The notes under the pieces: generated by a model | What the model saw: the letters and a program-made list of their open reading frames with translations, nothing else | Told to the model about the DNA's origin: nothing | The model's database searches: none | Position numbers and translations under genes: made by a program | In this document: in pieces, positions 14,033-22,309 of the stretch | Layout: every line of letters starts with the position of its first letter | Numbering within the stretch: the stretch's first letter is position 1 | Assembly (NCBI GenBank): GCA_002505345.1 | Contig: DAUY01000015.1 | Span: 1-22,598, forward strand | Reading direction: 5' to 3' | Length of the DNA: 22,598 nucleotides | DNA from: Methanomassiliicoccaceae archaeon UBA370 | Lineage (GTDB): Archaea > Thermoplasmatota > Thermoplasmata > Methanomassiliicoccales > Methanomethylophilaceae

Positions 14033-14830
14033 ATGACTTCAGAACTTGTATTCGTGGGACTCGGCATGAGCGGCACCGGCGGAATGACGGTCGATGCATT
14101 GGCGGCTCTGAAAGAATGCGACAAGATCTATGCCGAATTCTACACATCGACGCTCATAGGTGCCAAAGTGGACGATCTCGAGAAGGTCGTAGGCAGGCAT
14201 ATCGACGTCCTGTACCGCTCCCAGGTGGAAGAGGAAGAGGATATCATCGAGGATGCGAAGAAGATGAGAGTGGGGTTCGTCACCGCCGGAGACACGATGC
14301 TGGCTACGACCCACGTCGATCTCAGGATACAGGCCAAAGAGGCAGGCATACCGGTCCGCATCTTCCACGGAGTCTCCATATTCACGGCATGCCCCAGCTC
14401 CATGGGGCTCCAGCCTTACAAATTCGGTCGCACCGTGACGCTGCCGTTCTACGAGATGAACTATCGCCCCAAGTCCCCGTACGACAACATAATGGAGAAC
14501 AAGAAACGCGGGCTCCACACAATGGTCCTGCTGGACATCAGAGAGTCCGAGGGAAGGTATATGACCGCCAAGGAGGCAATTGAGTGGCTTTTGGAAGGTG
14601 AAGCGCAGTGGGGCGAGGGACTCATCGACGACAGGACGCTTCTGTGCGTGGCATCCAGGGTCGGTTCGCCCGATGAGAAGATCACCGCCGGATATCCCCG
14701 AGACCTACTGAAAATGGATCTGGGCTCTCCATTGTTTACCCTGGTAATGCCTGGGGACCTGCATTTCATGGAAGCTTATTCGCTTGTGTACTTCGCAGGC
14801 GCGCCGGAAGAAATAATTGATGAAGTGTGA
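14033..14830 (+). CDS. dphB: diphthine synthase
   Basis: A 265-residue SAM-dependent methyltransferase of the tetrapyrrole-methylase fold (Dph5/DphB). It methylates the histidine-derived side chain on elongation factor 2 during diphthamide synthesis. Diagnostic stretches are LVFVGLGMSG at the N-terminus, VGFVTAGDTMLATTH (around 80-95), and HGVSIFTACPSSMGLQPYKF with the downstream GRTVTLPF. The length fits archaeal DphB. The first gene of a two-gene operon, its stop codon overlaps the GTG start of trm5 by four bases (GTGA), so the two translation-modification enzymes are tightly coupled. Confidence 0.96.
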   Translation: MTSELVFVGLGMSGTGGMTVDALAALKECDKIYAEFYTSTLIGAKVDDLEKVVGRHIDVLYRSQVEEEEDIIEDAKKMRVGFVTAGDTMLATTHVDLRIQAKEAGIPVRIFHGVSIFTACPSSMGLQPYKFGRTVTLPFYEMNYRPKSPYDNIMENKKRGLHTMVLLDIRESEGRYMTAKEAIEWLLEGEAQWGEGLIDDRTLLCVASRVGSPDEKITAGYPRDLLKMDLGSPLFTLVMPGDLHFMEAYSLVYFAGAPEEIIDEV

Positions 14831-15837
14831 AATGCGTGCCGAAATGCATAAGGGTACATAAGAGGGAAGGAGAAGAGGTTAGGAAGCGTCTAGCCGACTC
14901 AGGCATTCTGGACACCGGGTATAAGATTTCCAGGAACGGAGAGTTTCTCGACATCCCCGTTCTCTGCGATTCATTCGAAGGCCGTGAGGCCATCGATTCC
15001 GAGGCCGAAGAAACGGAAAGTCGTCCGACAGACTACAAGGAGATCTTGGATTTTCCCGATTGGCTCAACGAGGAGCTTCCCAGCTCGTATGATATCATAG
15101 GGGACCTGGCGATCATCAAACTGTCCGATGCCCTGGCACCTTACAAGGAACGCATCGGAGAGGCGATGATGGAAGCAACGCCAAGCATCCGCGCGGTGAT
15201 GATGGACTCCGGCGTAAAGGGGGAGTTTAGGATAAGGGAGCTCGAAAAGATAGCCGGCACCGGAACCTCCGAGACCGTCCACAAGGAGTTCGGCGTCAGA
15301 ATATCGGTAGATCCCTCCCTGGTGTACTTCAACCCGAGGCTGGCCACCGAAAGGGCCAGGGTCGCTCTGTGCGTTAAGGACGGGGAGAAGGTAATAGACA
15401 TGTTCGCAGGAGTGGCACCGTTTCCGCTCGTGATATCGAAATTGGCCCGTCCCGAGGTCATATACGCCATAGATCTGAACCCTGAGGCGGAGAGGTTCAT
15501 GAAGGTGAACATCGAGAGCAATCATGCGGCAAATATCGTTCCGATCATAGGCGATGCCCGTTCTGCCGTCAAGGGGCTCCCCAAGGCCGACCGCATAATA
15601 ATGAATCTTCCCCAATCGTCCGATGATTTTCTCGACTCTGCGCTGGAGGCGGCAAAGGACGGCGCCGTGATACACATGCATCGTGTGCTCGAGAGGGACG
15701 AAGCGGAGGCATTCGTCGCCGAACTGACGGAGAGGATGAGGTCGGCAGGCTATAACATCCGAATAGCCAGGACATCCGAGCTGAAGACTTACTCTCCCAG
15801 CATGAGCGTCTATGTCTTCGATATAGTGAAGTGTTAA
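14827..15837 (+). CDS. trm5: tRNA (guanine(37)-N1)-methyltransferase Trm5
   Basis: A 336-residue class I SAM methyltransferase that forms m1G37 next to the anticodon and prevents +1 frameshifting. An N-terminal D1-like region (about 1-60) and a middle domain precede the Rossmann core. The SAM motif is VIDMFAGVAPFPL (about 188-200), then YAIDLNPEA (acidic ribose-binding residue). The Trm5 active-site motif is N260-LPQSS. The length equals that of the well-studied Methanocaldococcus Trm5. The start is a GTG overlapping the dphB stop (GTGA); the ATG a few bases later is out of frame. Its last four bases overlap the end of the convergent dCTP deaminase-family gene. Confidence 0.94.
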   Translation: MKCVPKCIRVHKREGEEVRKRLADSGILDTGYKISRNGEFLDIPVLCDSFEGREAIDSEAEETESRPTDYKEILDFPDWLNEELPSSYDIIGDLAIIKLSDALAPYKERIGEAMMEATPSIRAVMMDSGVKGEFRIRELEKIAGTGTSETVHKEFGVRISVDPSLVYFNPRLATERARVALCVKDGEKVIDMFAGVAPFPLVISKLARPEVIYAIDLNPEAERFMKVNIESNHAANIVPIIGDARSAVKGLPKADRIIMNLPQSSDDFLDSALEAAKDGAVIHMHRVLERDEAEAFVAELTERMRSAGYNIRIARTSELKTYSPSMSVYVFDIVKC

Positions 15838-16325
15838 TTCTTCTTCACGGGCTCCAGCGTCACGCCTGTCTGTCCCTGGTAGTTCCCGCTTCTCTTGGAA
15901 TAGTCCTTCCCTGAATTCGACGACAGCGTCTCGAATATCATCTGGCAGAATCTCTCTCCTATGGGGATCTCCACGGCCTCGTCGGTGGCGTTGTATGCCC
16001 CCAGGGTCAGGGTGCCTTCGAATCCGGCGTCGATTTTCCCGAACGCGCCCATTATGCCCTTGCGTATCCAGGTGGTCCTAAGCCACAGCTGCGCACAAAG
16101 GTCTGAGGGCAGACGGACCCTCTCAAGGGTGGACACATAGAACATTGTCCTTGGAGGTATGACCGCCGTGCCATGGGCCTTCACCTCCGGATTCCCGCGT
16201 ATGGAGATCTCGGATATCCTGAGGTCGTATCCGTTGGGGGTAAGGCCCCTCTCGGAGAACTCGCTGATCCCGAGATAGCCTGTGCTCAATCCGTGTGCGA
16301 TGTCGATGTCCGAAAGAACAGTCAT
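15834..16325 (-). CDS. dcd: dCTP deaminase / dUTPase-family protein
   Basis: A 163-residue protein of the trimeric dCTP deaminase/dUTPase fold, supplying dUMP or dUTP for thymidylate synthesis and guarding against uracil in DNA. The family's motif is KIDAGFEGTLTL with the catalytic glutamate at E103. GYDLRI (32-37) and the C-terminal YQGQTGVTLEP are typical of Dcd. It is shorter than common Dcd proteins (about 180-200). The usual R-S-S-x-G-R stretch is LRTTWIRKG here, so whether it deaminates dCTP, hydrolyses dUTP, or both is open. A TATA-like ATTAATATTG about 25 bases upstream suggests a leaderless transcript of its own. It also lies 34 bases past the last exporter gene on the same strand. 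Confidence 0.88.
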   Translation of the reverse strand: MTVLSDIDIAHGLSTGYLGISEFSERGLTPNGYDLRISEISIRGNPEVKAHGTAVIPPRTMFYVSTLERVRLPSDLCAQLWLRTTWIRKGIMGAFGKIDAGFEGTLTLGAYNATDEAVEIPIGERFCQMIFETLSSNSGKDYSKRSGNYQGQTGVTLEPVKKN

Positions 16326-16344
16326 GATACAGGAAATGCGGAGC

Positions 16345-16354
16345 CAATATTAAT
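16345..16354 (-). promoter_or_regulatory. TATA box of the dCTP deaminase-family gene
   Basis: On the minus strand it reads ATTAATATTG, centred 25 bases upstream of the ATG at 16325. Confidence 0.45.
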
Positions 16355-16359
16355 GTGTG

Positions 16360-17154
16360 TTAGAACGAGTCCAAGCTGCCCCTGTTCCTGGAGATCTTTT
16401 CGAAGAAACCGAATATGAACCAGGCTGCCGTAAGATATATCGCTCCAAGCAGTACCATCATAAAAAGGGGCTCCGCCATCGTCCCCAGGGCGGACCCGCC
16501 CACCGCCGACCTCGTGGCCTCCACCGCATACGTCAGGGGCATCCCGTAGGAGAGAACCTGCAGCCATCCCGGGAGATAAGAAACCGGGAAGTTGACCCCG
16601 CATATTAGCAGCCCTATGTATCCGAAAAGATTGGCAAGGATCGCAGAGGTCCTGAGATAAATCCCTATGCTGCCTATCGCAAGCCCCATTCCCGCCAGCG
16701 AAAGACATGTAAGAACGCAAATCAAAACTATGGCGCCGATGTTCGCAGAACTGAAATCGACTCCGAAGATGAAAGCTGCGTAAAAAAGCGAGACAGAAAC
16801 GGAGACGAACCCCATAGATATGCTGAACAACGACTTCCCGAAGAAAATGAAGAACAGCCGGGAGGGAGAGGAGAGTATCGGTTCCAGCGTACCGGTATGC
16901 TTCTCCGTGCCTGATATGTTGGTGGCCGAATACAGCGTCGAAGTGGACACGCTTTGGACCACGTTTCCTATTATCACGTACTCCGGACTCACATCAGGAT
17001 TTCCAACGTATGATGCCAGAAGGAAGAAGAAGTACATGCTGAACAGATTCGTGCACATTATCACCAGTAGCCTGATTACGGGATGGACAAGGGTGAATTT
17101 TGATATGAAGTCGCTCTTTGCGGAAGTCGCTACGATCGTGAAAGCTCCGCCCAT
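16360..17154 (-). CDS. ABC-2 type transporter permease (second)
   Basis: A 264-residue membrane protein with about six hydrophobic segments, the usual ABC-2 permease topology. The cytoplasmic loop after TM2 carries EKHTGTLEPILSSPSRLF, the conserved GTLEPLL-type motif that contacts the ATPase. The C-terminal half contains NLFGYIGLLICGVNFPVSYLPGWLQ, another ABC-2 landmark. It starts one base after the stop codon of the first permease and shares its motif, so the two likely form a heterodimer with the upstream ATPase. The family exports drugs, lipids, polysaccharides or peptides; the substrate cannot be told here. Confidence 0.9.
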   Translation of the reverse strand: MGGAFTIVATSAKSDFISKFTLVHPVIRLLVIMCTNLFSMYFFFLLASYVGNPDVSPEYVIIGNVVQSVSTSTLYSATNISGTEKHTGTLEPILSSPSRLFFIFFGKSLFSISMGFVSVSVSLFYAAFIFGVDFSSANIGAIVLICVLTCLSLAGMGLAIGSIGIYLRTSAILANLFGYIGLLICGVNFPVSYLPGWLQVLSYGMPLTYAVEATRSAVGGSALGTMAEPLFMMVLLGAIYLTAAWFIFGFFEKISRNRGSLDSF

Positions 17155-17155
17155 T

Positions 17156-17953
17156 TCAGTACCTCGTTGCAGTCCCGTCCCTCAGGACCTTGCGTTCGAC
17201 GTATAGCATCACCACATAAGCGGAGACAATGAAGATAATCGAAAGTGCCAGACACATTAAAACGTCTGTAATGAAAGACATCCCTAGCATTCCTTCATAT
17301 CCCTCGAGGGCAGAATACTTTATCGCGTCTACGCCCCATGTGGGCGCAAGAGCCAACGATACGGATTGCATCCATTGCGGAAGCATAGATATGGGCACAA
17401 GTGCGCCGCTCATGACGTAGATCGGATATTCGAGCACCGAAGATACGGTGCCCCCTTTTCTTGTAAGGACGAAAAGCGTGGATATCAGAAGTCCGACCGA
17501 TGATAGGGAGAGCATGGCCATCAGAAGTGCCAGGAAGAACAATATTGGATTCTGTACGTTCAGTCCGGCCCCGAACATCACCTCTGCTATTGCGAAAACG
17601 ATGAAAGCGTTGAGAAGACCTATCAGAGTGCTCCAGAGGGATCTTCCGATTAGGACATATATTATCCTGGTCCCGGATCCGAGCATGGGCTCGAAAGTAC
17701 CGTTTATCCTGTCGAAAGAAACGCTGGTACTTGAAGAGAACAGTGAGTTGGCCCACATGCCCAGGACTCCTCCGCCCAAAACAGCCTGTAGCACAAGTGG
17801 CCCCTCTATGGACGTTCCGCCGGAGCTTAGGAATATCATGACCATTGAAAGAAGGAATGGAGATATCAGGCTGGGAATTATCCATTGGGGGTCGGCGAAG
17901 AACTGTACCGCCTGTTGTTTGAATCCGGCGGATATGGCCCTGGCACTCATCAT
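17156..17953 (-). CDS. ABC-2 type transporter permease (first)
   Basis: A 265-residue ABC-2 membrane protein with about six hydrophobic segments. It has the coupling motif DRINGTFEPMLGSGTRI and the landmark EYPIYVMSGALVPISMLPQWMQ. The start ATG overlaps the ATPase stop codon (ATGA), which implies translational coupling. A second ATG directly follows the first, so the start could be one codon later. Similar length and motif order to the next permease suggest an old duplication, although the two have diverged strongly. Confidence 0.9.
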   Translation of the reverse strand: MMSARAISAGFKQQAVQFFADPQWIIPSLISPFLLSMVMIFLSSGGTSIEGPLVLQAVLGGGVLGMWANSLFSSSTSVSFDRINGTFEPMLGSGTRIIYVLIGRSLWSTLIGLLNAFIVFAIAEVMFGAGLNVQNPILFFLALLMAMLSLSSVGLLISTLFVLTRKGGTVSSVLEYPIYVMSGALVPISMLPQWMQSVSLALAPTWGVDAIKYSALEGYEGMLGMSFITDVLMCLALSIIFIVSAYVVMLYVERKVLRDGTATRY

Positions 17954-18912
17954 TCATCTCCGCCTGTCAGTCTGATGTACGCATCCTCCAGCGTGGGCTC
18001 GTCCAGGCCGATAAGCCTTATACCGAACGGGCGGAAAAGGTCTTCATGTGCACCGACATCCGTCTTTCCCGAAGCGGAGGCGAAACGCGTATCGTATCTC
18101 CCTCCTACCGTCCTGCTTGAAACCACGGTCATGTCCGGGTCGGAAACGAATCCTTTGAGCGCCTCGGAAGGGTCGCGATCGGTCACTATGTGCACCACTG
18201 ACGAATCCGAGACCATGTCCTTTATCTCGGCAACGGTGCCCTTGCCCACGATATTTCCTCTTGAGAGGATTATCATGCGGTCGCATAGCTCCTCTGCTTC
18301 GTACATATAATGGGTGGTTAGGATTATCGTCTTGCCGGATCTGGAAAGGTCTCTTATCACGGACCTTATACTCCTAGATATTTCCGGGTCTAGACCGATT
18401 GTGGGTTCGTCCATGAAAAGCAGCTCAGGGTCGTTAACCAGGGCTCTGGCTATGTGAAGACGCTGTTTCATCCCACGTGAGAAATCTTCTACCTTTATGT
18501 CGGCCGCATTCATGAGGCCGACCATTCCAAGAAGCTTCTGGCACATTTCTGTCTGTTCGCGTTTCGGTATTCCGTACAGGTCCGCAAAAAATTCAAGGTT
18601 CTGTTTTGCGGAAAGACGATAGTATAATCCCCTGTCCCCTCCCGATACGACGTTTATCCGTTTCCTGAGGTCCATCACAGTGCGGTCATCGGTAACGTCA
18701 TATCCGAGCACACGGGCAGTGCCGGAAGTAGGAATCAGCAATGTCGAAAGCATCTTTATCGTGGTGGTCTTCCCTGCGCCGTTGGGGCCTAGGATACCGA
18801 ATATCTCTCCCTGCCCTACATCGAAAGAAATGCCTCCCACTGCTGTTTTCGTGGGTCGGCCCCGGGTCGAGAATTTTCTGACAAGGTCATTCACTTCGAT
18901 GACGGTTTTCAT
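17950..18912 (-). CDS. ABC transporter ATP-binding protein (DrrA/CcmA-like)
   Basis: A 320-residue ABC ATPase for the two downstream permeases. Walker A is GPNGAGKT (42-49), the signature is FSRGMKQRL in place of LSGGQ, Walker B ends LLFMDEPTIGLD, and the H-loop is TTHYMYEAEEL. A C-terminal extension of about 90 residues ending DEPTLEDAYIRLTG is typical of DrrA-like exporters. The start ATG at 18912 has a TATA-like TTCATAATCG about 24 bases upstream and no Shine-Dalgarno, so the exporter operon is probably led by a leaderless gene. It is divergent from the cobalamin operon. Confidence 0.95.
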   Translation of the reverse strand: MKTVIEVNDLVRKFSTRGRPTKTAVGGISFDVGQGEIFGILGPNGAGKTTTIKMLSTLLIPTSGTARVLGYDVTDDRTVMDLRKRINVVSGGDRGLYYRLSAKQNLEFFADLYGIPKREQTEMCQKLLGMVGLMNAADIKVEDFSRGMKQRLHIARALVNDPELLFMDEPTIGLDPEISRSIRSVIRDLSRSGKTIILTTHYMYEAEELCDRMIILSRGNIVGKGTVAEIKDMVSDSSVVHIVTDRDPSEALKGFVSDPDMTVVSSRTVGGRYDTRFASASGKTDVGAHEDLFRPFGIRLIGLDEPTLEDAYIRLTGGDE

Positions 18913-18930
18913 CGCGACATGTATCGAATA

Positions 18931-18940
18931 CGATTATGAA
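18931..18940 (-). promoter_or_regulatory. TATA-like box of the ABC exporter operon
   Basis: On the minus strand it reads TTCATAATCG, centred 24 bases upstream of the ATPase start codon. Confidence 0.4.
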
Positions 18941-18999
18941 TTGTTATCTATCATCCGGAAGATGTGGCGGACCACTATGGAGGGATGAATCATCCATAT

Positions 19000-19008
19000 T
19001 ATTATATC
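19000..19008 (+). promoter_or_regulatory. TATA box of the cobalamin operon
   Basis: The A/T core TATTATATC is centred 27 bases upstream of the ATG at 19031. There is no Shine-Dalgarno in front of that ATG. The nearby ATG at 19026 is out of frame. No cobalamin riboswitch signature is visible in the 118-base divergent gap. Confidence 0.5.
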
Positions 19009-19030
19009 CGATACTGGGGATACTCATGGG

Positions 19031-20149
19031 ATGTTCGATCCGGGTGCTGCCGCAAGAAAAGAATTGGCGTCCCTTCCCAAGACCGTTCACGGTGGGCAGG
19101 GATGGAAGTTGAAGGACATCGAGGATTTCAGCCATAACCTGAACCCGCTGGGCCCTCCGGAGGATATAGCCGAGATAATGGGTTCAGCAGCGGCAGGCGT
19201 CGGCCATTACCCGGACGATTCCTGTTCCGAACTGAGAGAGACTATAGCTTCGGCCTATGGTGTAAGATCCGATAATGTAACGGTTGGGTCGGGGTCTTCC
19301 GACATAATAAGGAATTTTCCCCACACTTTCATATCCCCCGGGGAGACCGCAGTAATCCAATCCCCTTCCTTCGCGGAATACGGTCATCAGTGCAAAATAG
19401 CCGGAGCGGGCATCAAGAGAGTCCCGCTACGGAAGGAAAATGATTTCAGGATCGACAGGGCATCTTTGAGCGACCTGATCCCTCTGGCCAAGGCAGTATA
19501 TATCTGCAATCCCAACAATCCTACCGGCAGGGTAGAGCCCAGGAAAAAGATCCTGGATGTGGCCAAGGAATGCCTGGATCACGGGACTATGCTTTTCCTC
19601 GACGAAACTCTGCTGGAACTAGTCCCGGACAATGAGGACATATCATGCGTACGATATGTCGACAGGTATCCCAATATGGTGGTCGCCGGTTCGCTGACCA
19701 AGTCGTTCGCCATTCCGGGGATACGAATAGGTTTCGGATTCGCATCGGAGGAAACTGTTGAAGAGATGGAGAAGGTGAGGATGACCTGGAACGTCGGCAA
19801 TATGGAGCAGGTCGTTGCGAAAACCCTCATCAGCGAAAGGATGGGCTACGTTAGGAAGGCCGCAAAGCTGATGGCGGCCGAATCCTCCTTTATGAACCGC
19901 AGACTATCGGAGATAGGATTTTCGGACGGAAACGTATCGGATTCCTTCTTCTACTTCAGATCCGTGGAGCACCTGGGCGTAAAAGCCTCCGAAGTCAACA
20001 GGTTGATGCAGGAAAATGGTGTATCTCTGCGGGACTGCTCCTCTTTCGGCAGCCCCTATGAGAACTATGTGAGATACAGCGTGAAAGACCGTCTGCGCAA
20101 CGAACTCTTCATCGGCGCCGCCTCTTCAGCGGTAAAGGCCCTTAGGTGA
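19031..20149 (+). CDS. cobD: L-threonine-O-3-phosphate decarboxylase (CobD-like)
   Basis: A 372-residue fold-type I PLP enzyme related to histidinol-phosphate aminotransferase. CobD traits are the N-terminal HGG...W and DFSHNLNPLGPP (about 33-44), NPNNPTG at 160-166, FLDETLLEL, and the PLP lysine K224 in SLTKSFAIPGIRIGF. CobD makes (R)-1-aminopropan-2-ol phosphate, the linker that CbiB attaches to cobyric acid. The next gene is cbiB, four bases downstream, which favours CobD over a histidine-pathway aminotransferase. Naming caution: in the Pseudomonas scheme cobD denotes cbiB. Translation start follows a TATA box by 27 bases (leaderless). Confidence 0.9.
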   Translation: MFDPGAAARKELASLPKTVHGGQGWKLKDIEDFSHNLNPLGPPEDIAEIMGSAAAGVGHYPDDSCSELRETIASAYGVRSDNVTVGSGSSDIIRNFPHTFISPGETAVIQSPSFAEYGHQCKIAGAGIKRVPLRKENDFRIDRASLSDLIPLAKAVYICNPNNPTGRVEPRKKILDVAKECLDHGTMLFLDETLLELVPDNEDISCVRYVDRYPNMVVAGSLTKSFAIPGIRIGFGFASEETVEEMEKVRMTWNVGNMEQVVAKTLISERMGYVRKAAKLMAAESSFMNRRLSEIGFSDGNVSDSFFYFRSVEHLGVKASEVNRLMQENGVSLRDCSSFGSPYENYVRYSVKDRLRNELFIGAASSAVKALR

Positions 20150-20153
20150 TATC

Positions 20154-21176
20154 ATGCCGCTCTGGGCCGACGCCATAATCATAATGGTCCTCGCGTTGCT
20201 CATAGACAGGTTCATCGGAGAGCTTCCCAACAGGTTCCATCCCCTGAGGTGGATGGGAAACGTGCTGGGATGGATCGACCGCCGTCTAAGGAAGAGGAAA
20301 GGATTGTGGGCAGTATCCCTGGGCTTCCTGTCGTACATGCTCATCCTTTCTATATTCGGGGGGGTCGCATTATTGCTCACCGCATGCCTCCGCACATATG
20401 TGCCAGAACCTTACGGGGAAATACTTTGGATAGTCGCCACAGCATTCATCGTCAAGATATCCTTCGCAGTATTCTCGTTCAGGAAGCATTGCGACCCCAT
20501 CCGAAAAGATCTGGATGAAGGAAAGGTCGCCGAGGCGGCCTCAAAGGTCCAGATGATAGTCAGCCGTAATACTTTGGGCATGGACTCGGAACATATATCC
20601 TCTTCATGTTGCGAGACGGTATCGGAGAACTACGCTGACAGCGTGTGTTCCCCCATGTTTTTCACAGGTCTGCTGGGGTTACCCGGGGCCTTCATTTTCA
20701 GGTGCGCCAACCTTATGGATGCCATGTGGGGCTATAAAAACGAAAAATATGGAGATCTGGGTCATTTTCCGGCAAGGCTCGACGACGTACTGGGTTTCCT
20801 CACGTCAAGAATGTCAATTCTATTCATAACGCTCGGTGCCATGTTCCTCGGGATGAACTGGCGCGATTCGATACCGGTCGCCCGCCGCGAGCACAGGTTG
20901 ACCCCCAGTCCCAACAGCGGATGGCCAATGACGGCAACCTCCGCGGCGCTGGGCATAAGCATGGAGAAGAAAGATGTATACATCATGAATCCGGGGAAAC
21001 CCCTTCCTACCACCGAGGATGTCAGGAAGTGTCTGCGGCTCATTGAGCTTTCTTCTATACTTTTCCTTATTATCGTAACCGTGCCCCTGTTCACATTCGC
21101 GGGCATACATATTCAGATCATGGCGGAGGACCTGATCGTTAGAGGGATCGAATGGATTTACGGGATGATATTATGA
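20154..21176 (+). CDS. cbiB: adenosylcobinamide-phosphate synthase CbiB
   Basis: A 340-residue integral membrane protein of the CbiB family, which joins adenosylcobyric acid to aminopropanol phosphate. Family landmarks are LIDRFIGELPNRFHPLRWMG at the N-terminus, SENYADSVCSPMFF in the middle, LMDAMWGYKNEKYGDLG, and SPNSGWPMTATSAALGI. About five or six hydrophobic segments are visible. The Shine-Dalgarno GGTGAT overlaps the end of cobD (about 20145-20150), four bases before the ATG. Its 3' end overlaps the start of cbiS. Confidence 0.95.
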   Translation: MPLWADAIIIMVLALLIDRFIGELPNRFHPLRWMGNVLGWIDRRLRKRKGLWAVSLGFLSYMLILSIFGGVALLLTACLRTYVPEPYGEILWIVATAFIVKISFAVFSFRKHCDPIRKDLDEGKVAEAASKVQMIVSRNTLGMDSEHISSSCCETVSENYADSVCSPMFFTGLLGLPGAFIFRCANLMDAMWGYKNEKYGDLGHFPARLDDVLGFLTSRMSILFITLGAMFLGMNWRDSIPVARREHRLTPSPNSGWPMTATSAALGISMEKKDVYIMNPGKPLPTTEDVRKCLRLIELSSILFLIIVTVPLFTFAGIHIQIMAEDLIVRGIEWIYGMIL

Positions 21177-22309
21177 GATATGTCCCAGACTGCGAAATTT
21201 TAAGTTATGAAGGTCGCGATGTGGCAGTCATCCGCCTTAAAGACAGGATGGAAGTGCTAAGTTCGGCAATACTGAATGGAGGCGATAGGTCCACCGACTG
21301 TCTTTTCATCATGGAGGTGGCCAAGAATTACTTGTGCGACGACCCGGCAGGTCACGCCGAACGCGTCAGAAAAGGTCTCGGACTGCCATCCGGCTCTGTG
21401 GGTTTCATGACTGCCGCCGAGGTGCGTTACGTCTTCAACACGGAAGTAACAGAGTATTCAGGCGTATCGGCATTTGCGGCCGCAACTGCAGGGCTCAGCA
21501 ACCAGGTGGTCGCAGGAGAGCTGCTTGAAGACTGGGAGAGGCGCTCGAAGCTTTCTCATGAAAGGTCCAAAGCGCTTCTTGCAGGCACTATCAACATCAT
21601 CGGGATATCTCCTTTACCGATGACCTGTGCGGCGAAGGTCAACATCCTGATAGCAATGACGGAGGCCAAGACCGCCGCCATGAATTCTCTGGGATACGCC
21701 GAGACCGGTACAACATCGGATGCCATAGCAATCGTCTCTCCACCCGGTGAGGCCAGAGAAGAATATGCAGGGACAGGGACTCCCTTGGGGATAGCTATGG
21801 CCCGTTCGGTCAGGGAATGCGTTAAGAACGCCCTCGTCAGGAGGGGCGACGATTCCCATGGCAGTTATGCTGATATGCTTGCGGAGGCCGGAGTGAAGAT
21901 GGATGATATCTTAGACCATGTCTCCAAGGAGCTTCACCTCGATGAAAACGGTACGGCGATACTTTCAGATGAGGTGGAATCCCTGAAAGCAAACGTCGGA
22001 TTTTCGATACTTATCCAATGTGCCATAATTGCAGAAGACCTGGGAAAGAAGGGGTTGCTCTCCGGTATTGAAAAAGGCGATTACTTCACAAGCGGAGAGG
22101 TCTTGAAGATCTCCAGATCCCTTTCCGAGGACGTCGCCGGGGCTGTTTTCGGGCAAATAGGTATTAATGTATTACGCCAATCCTGCAGTAGCGATTTACG
22201 GACAACGGCAGGGATGGGGCCTTTCCTCGAAGGGGCCAGAAGGGGTCTCGTTGCAGGCCTATCTGCTTCCGTGGCCGCCCGGTTGTCCAGTGAGGAGGCG
22301 CCTAAATGA
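21152..22309 (+). CDS. cbiS: bifunctional adenosylcobinamide hydrolase / alpha-ribazole phosphatase (CbiS; CbiZ-CobZ fusion)
   Basis: A 385-residue two-domain protein. Residues 1 to about 220 look like CbiZ, the amidohydrolase that converts adenosylcobinamide to adenosylcobyric acid: VLSSAILNGG, FMTAAEV, TINIIGISPLPM and ETGTTSDAIAI. From about 240 to 382 the chain resembles the PgpA-like CobZ phosphatase: LAEAGVKMDDI, then AEDLGKKGLLSGIE, GEVLKISR and a C-terminal FLEG...LSASVAARL helix. This is the architecture reported for CbiS of Methanopyrus, which has both activities. The start is uncertain: the ATG at 21152 overlaps cbiB by 25 bases, while the ATG at 21173 makes a tidy ATGA overlap and drops 7 residues; both have weak ribosome sites. 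The stop overlaps the next ORF by ATGA. Confidence 0.88.
   Translation: MDLRDDIMRYVPDCEILSYEGRDVAVIRLKDRMEVLSSAILNGGDRSTDCLFIMEVAKNYLCDDPAGHAERVRKGLGLPSGSVGFMTAAEVRYVFNTEVTEYSGVSAFAAATAGLSNQVVAGELLEDWERRSKLSHERSKALLAGTINIIGISPLPMTCAAKVNILIAMTEAKTAAMNSLGYAETGTTSDAIAIVSPPGEAREEYAGTGTPLGIAMARSVRECVKNALVRRGDDSHGSYADMLAEAGVKMDDILDHVSKELHLDENGTAILSDEVESLKANVGFSILIQCAIIAEDLGKKGLLSGIEKGDYFTSGEVLKISRSLSEDVAGAVFGQIGINVLRQSCSSDLRTTAGMGPFLEGARRGLVAGLSASVAARLSSEEAPK

Noticed and set aside
16360..18912. antibiotic-resistance exporter as a specific call
   Set aside because: The ATPase resembles DrrA, but this group exports many substrates and nothing here identifies one.
18913..19030. cobalamin riboswitch ahead of the cobD operon
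   Set aside because: The gap is only 118 bases, is shared with a divergent promoter, and shows no B12-box-like sequence; TATA spacing implies a leaderless mRNA.
372..22309. in-frame UAG (pyrrolysine) readthrough genes
   Set aside because: Every gene ends in TGA or TAA, and none of the recognised proteins appears truncated at a TAG with homologous sequence continuing after it.
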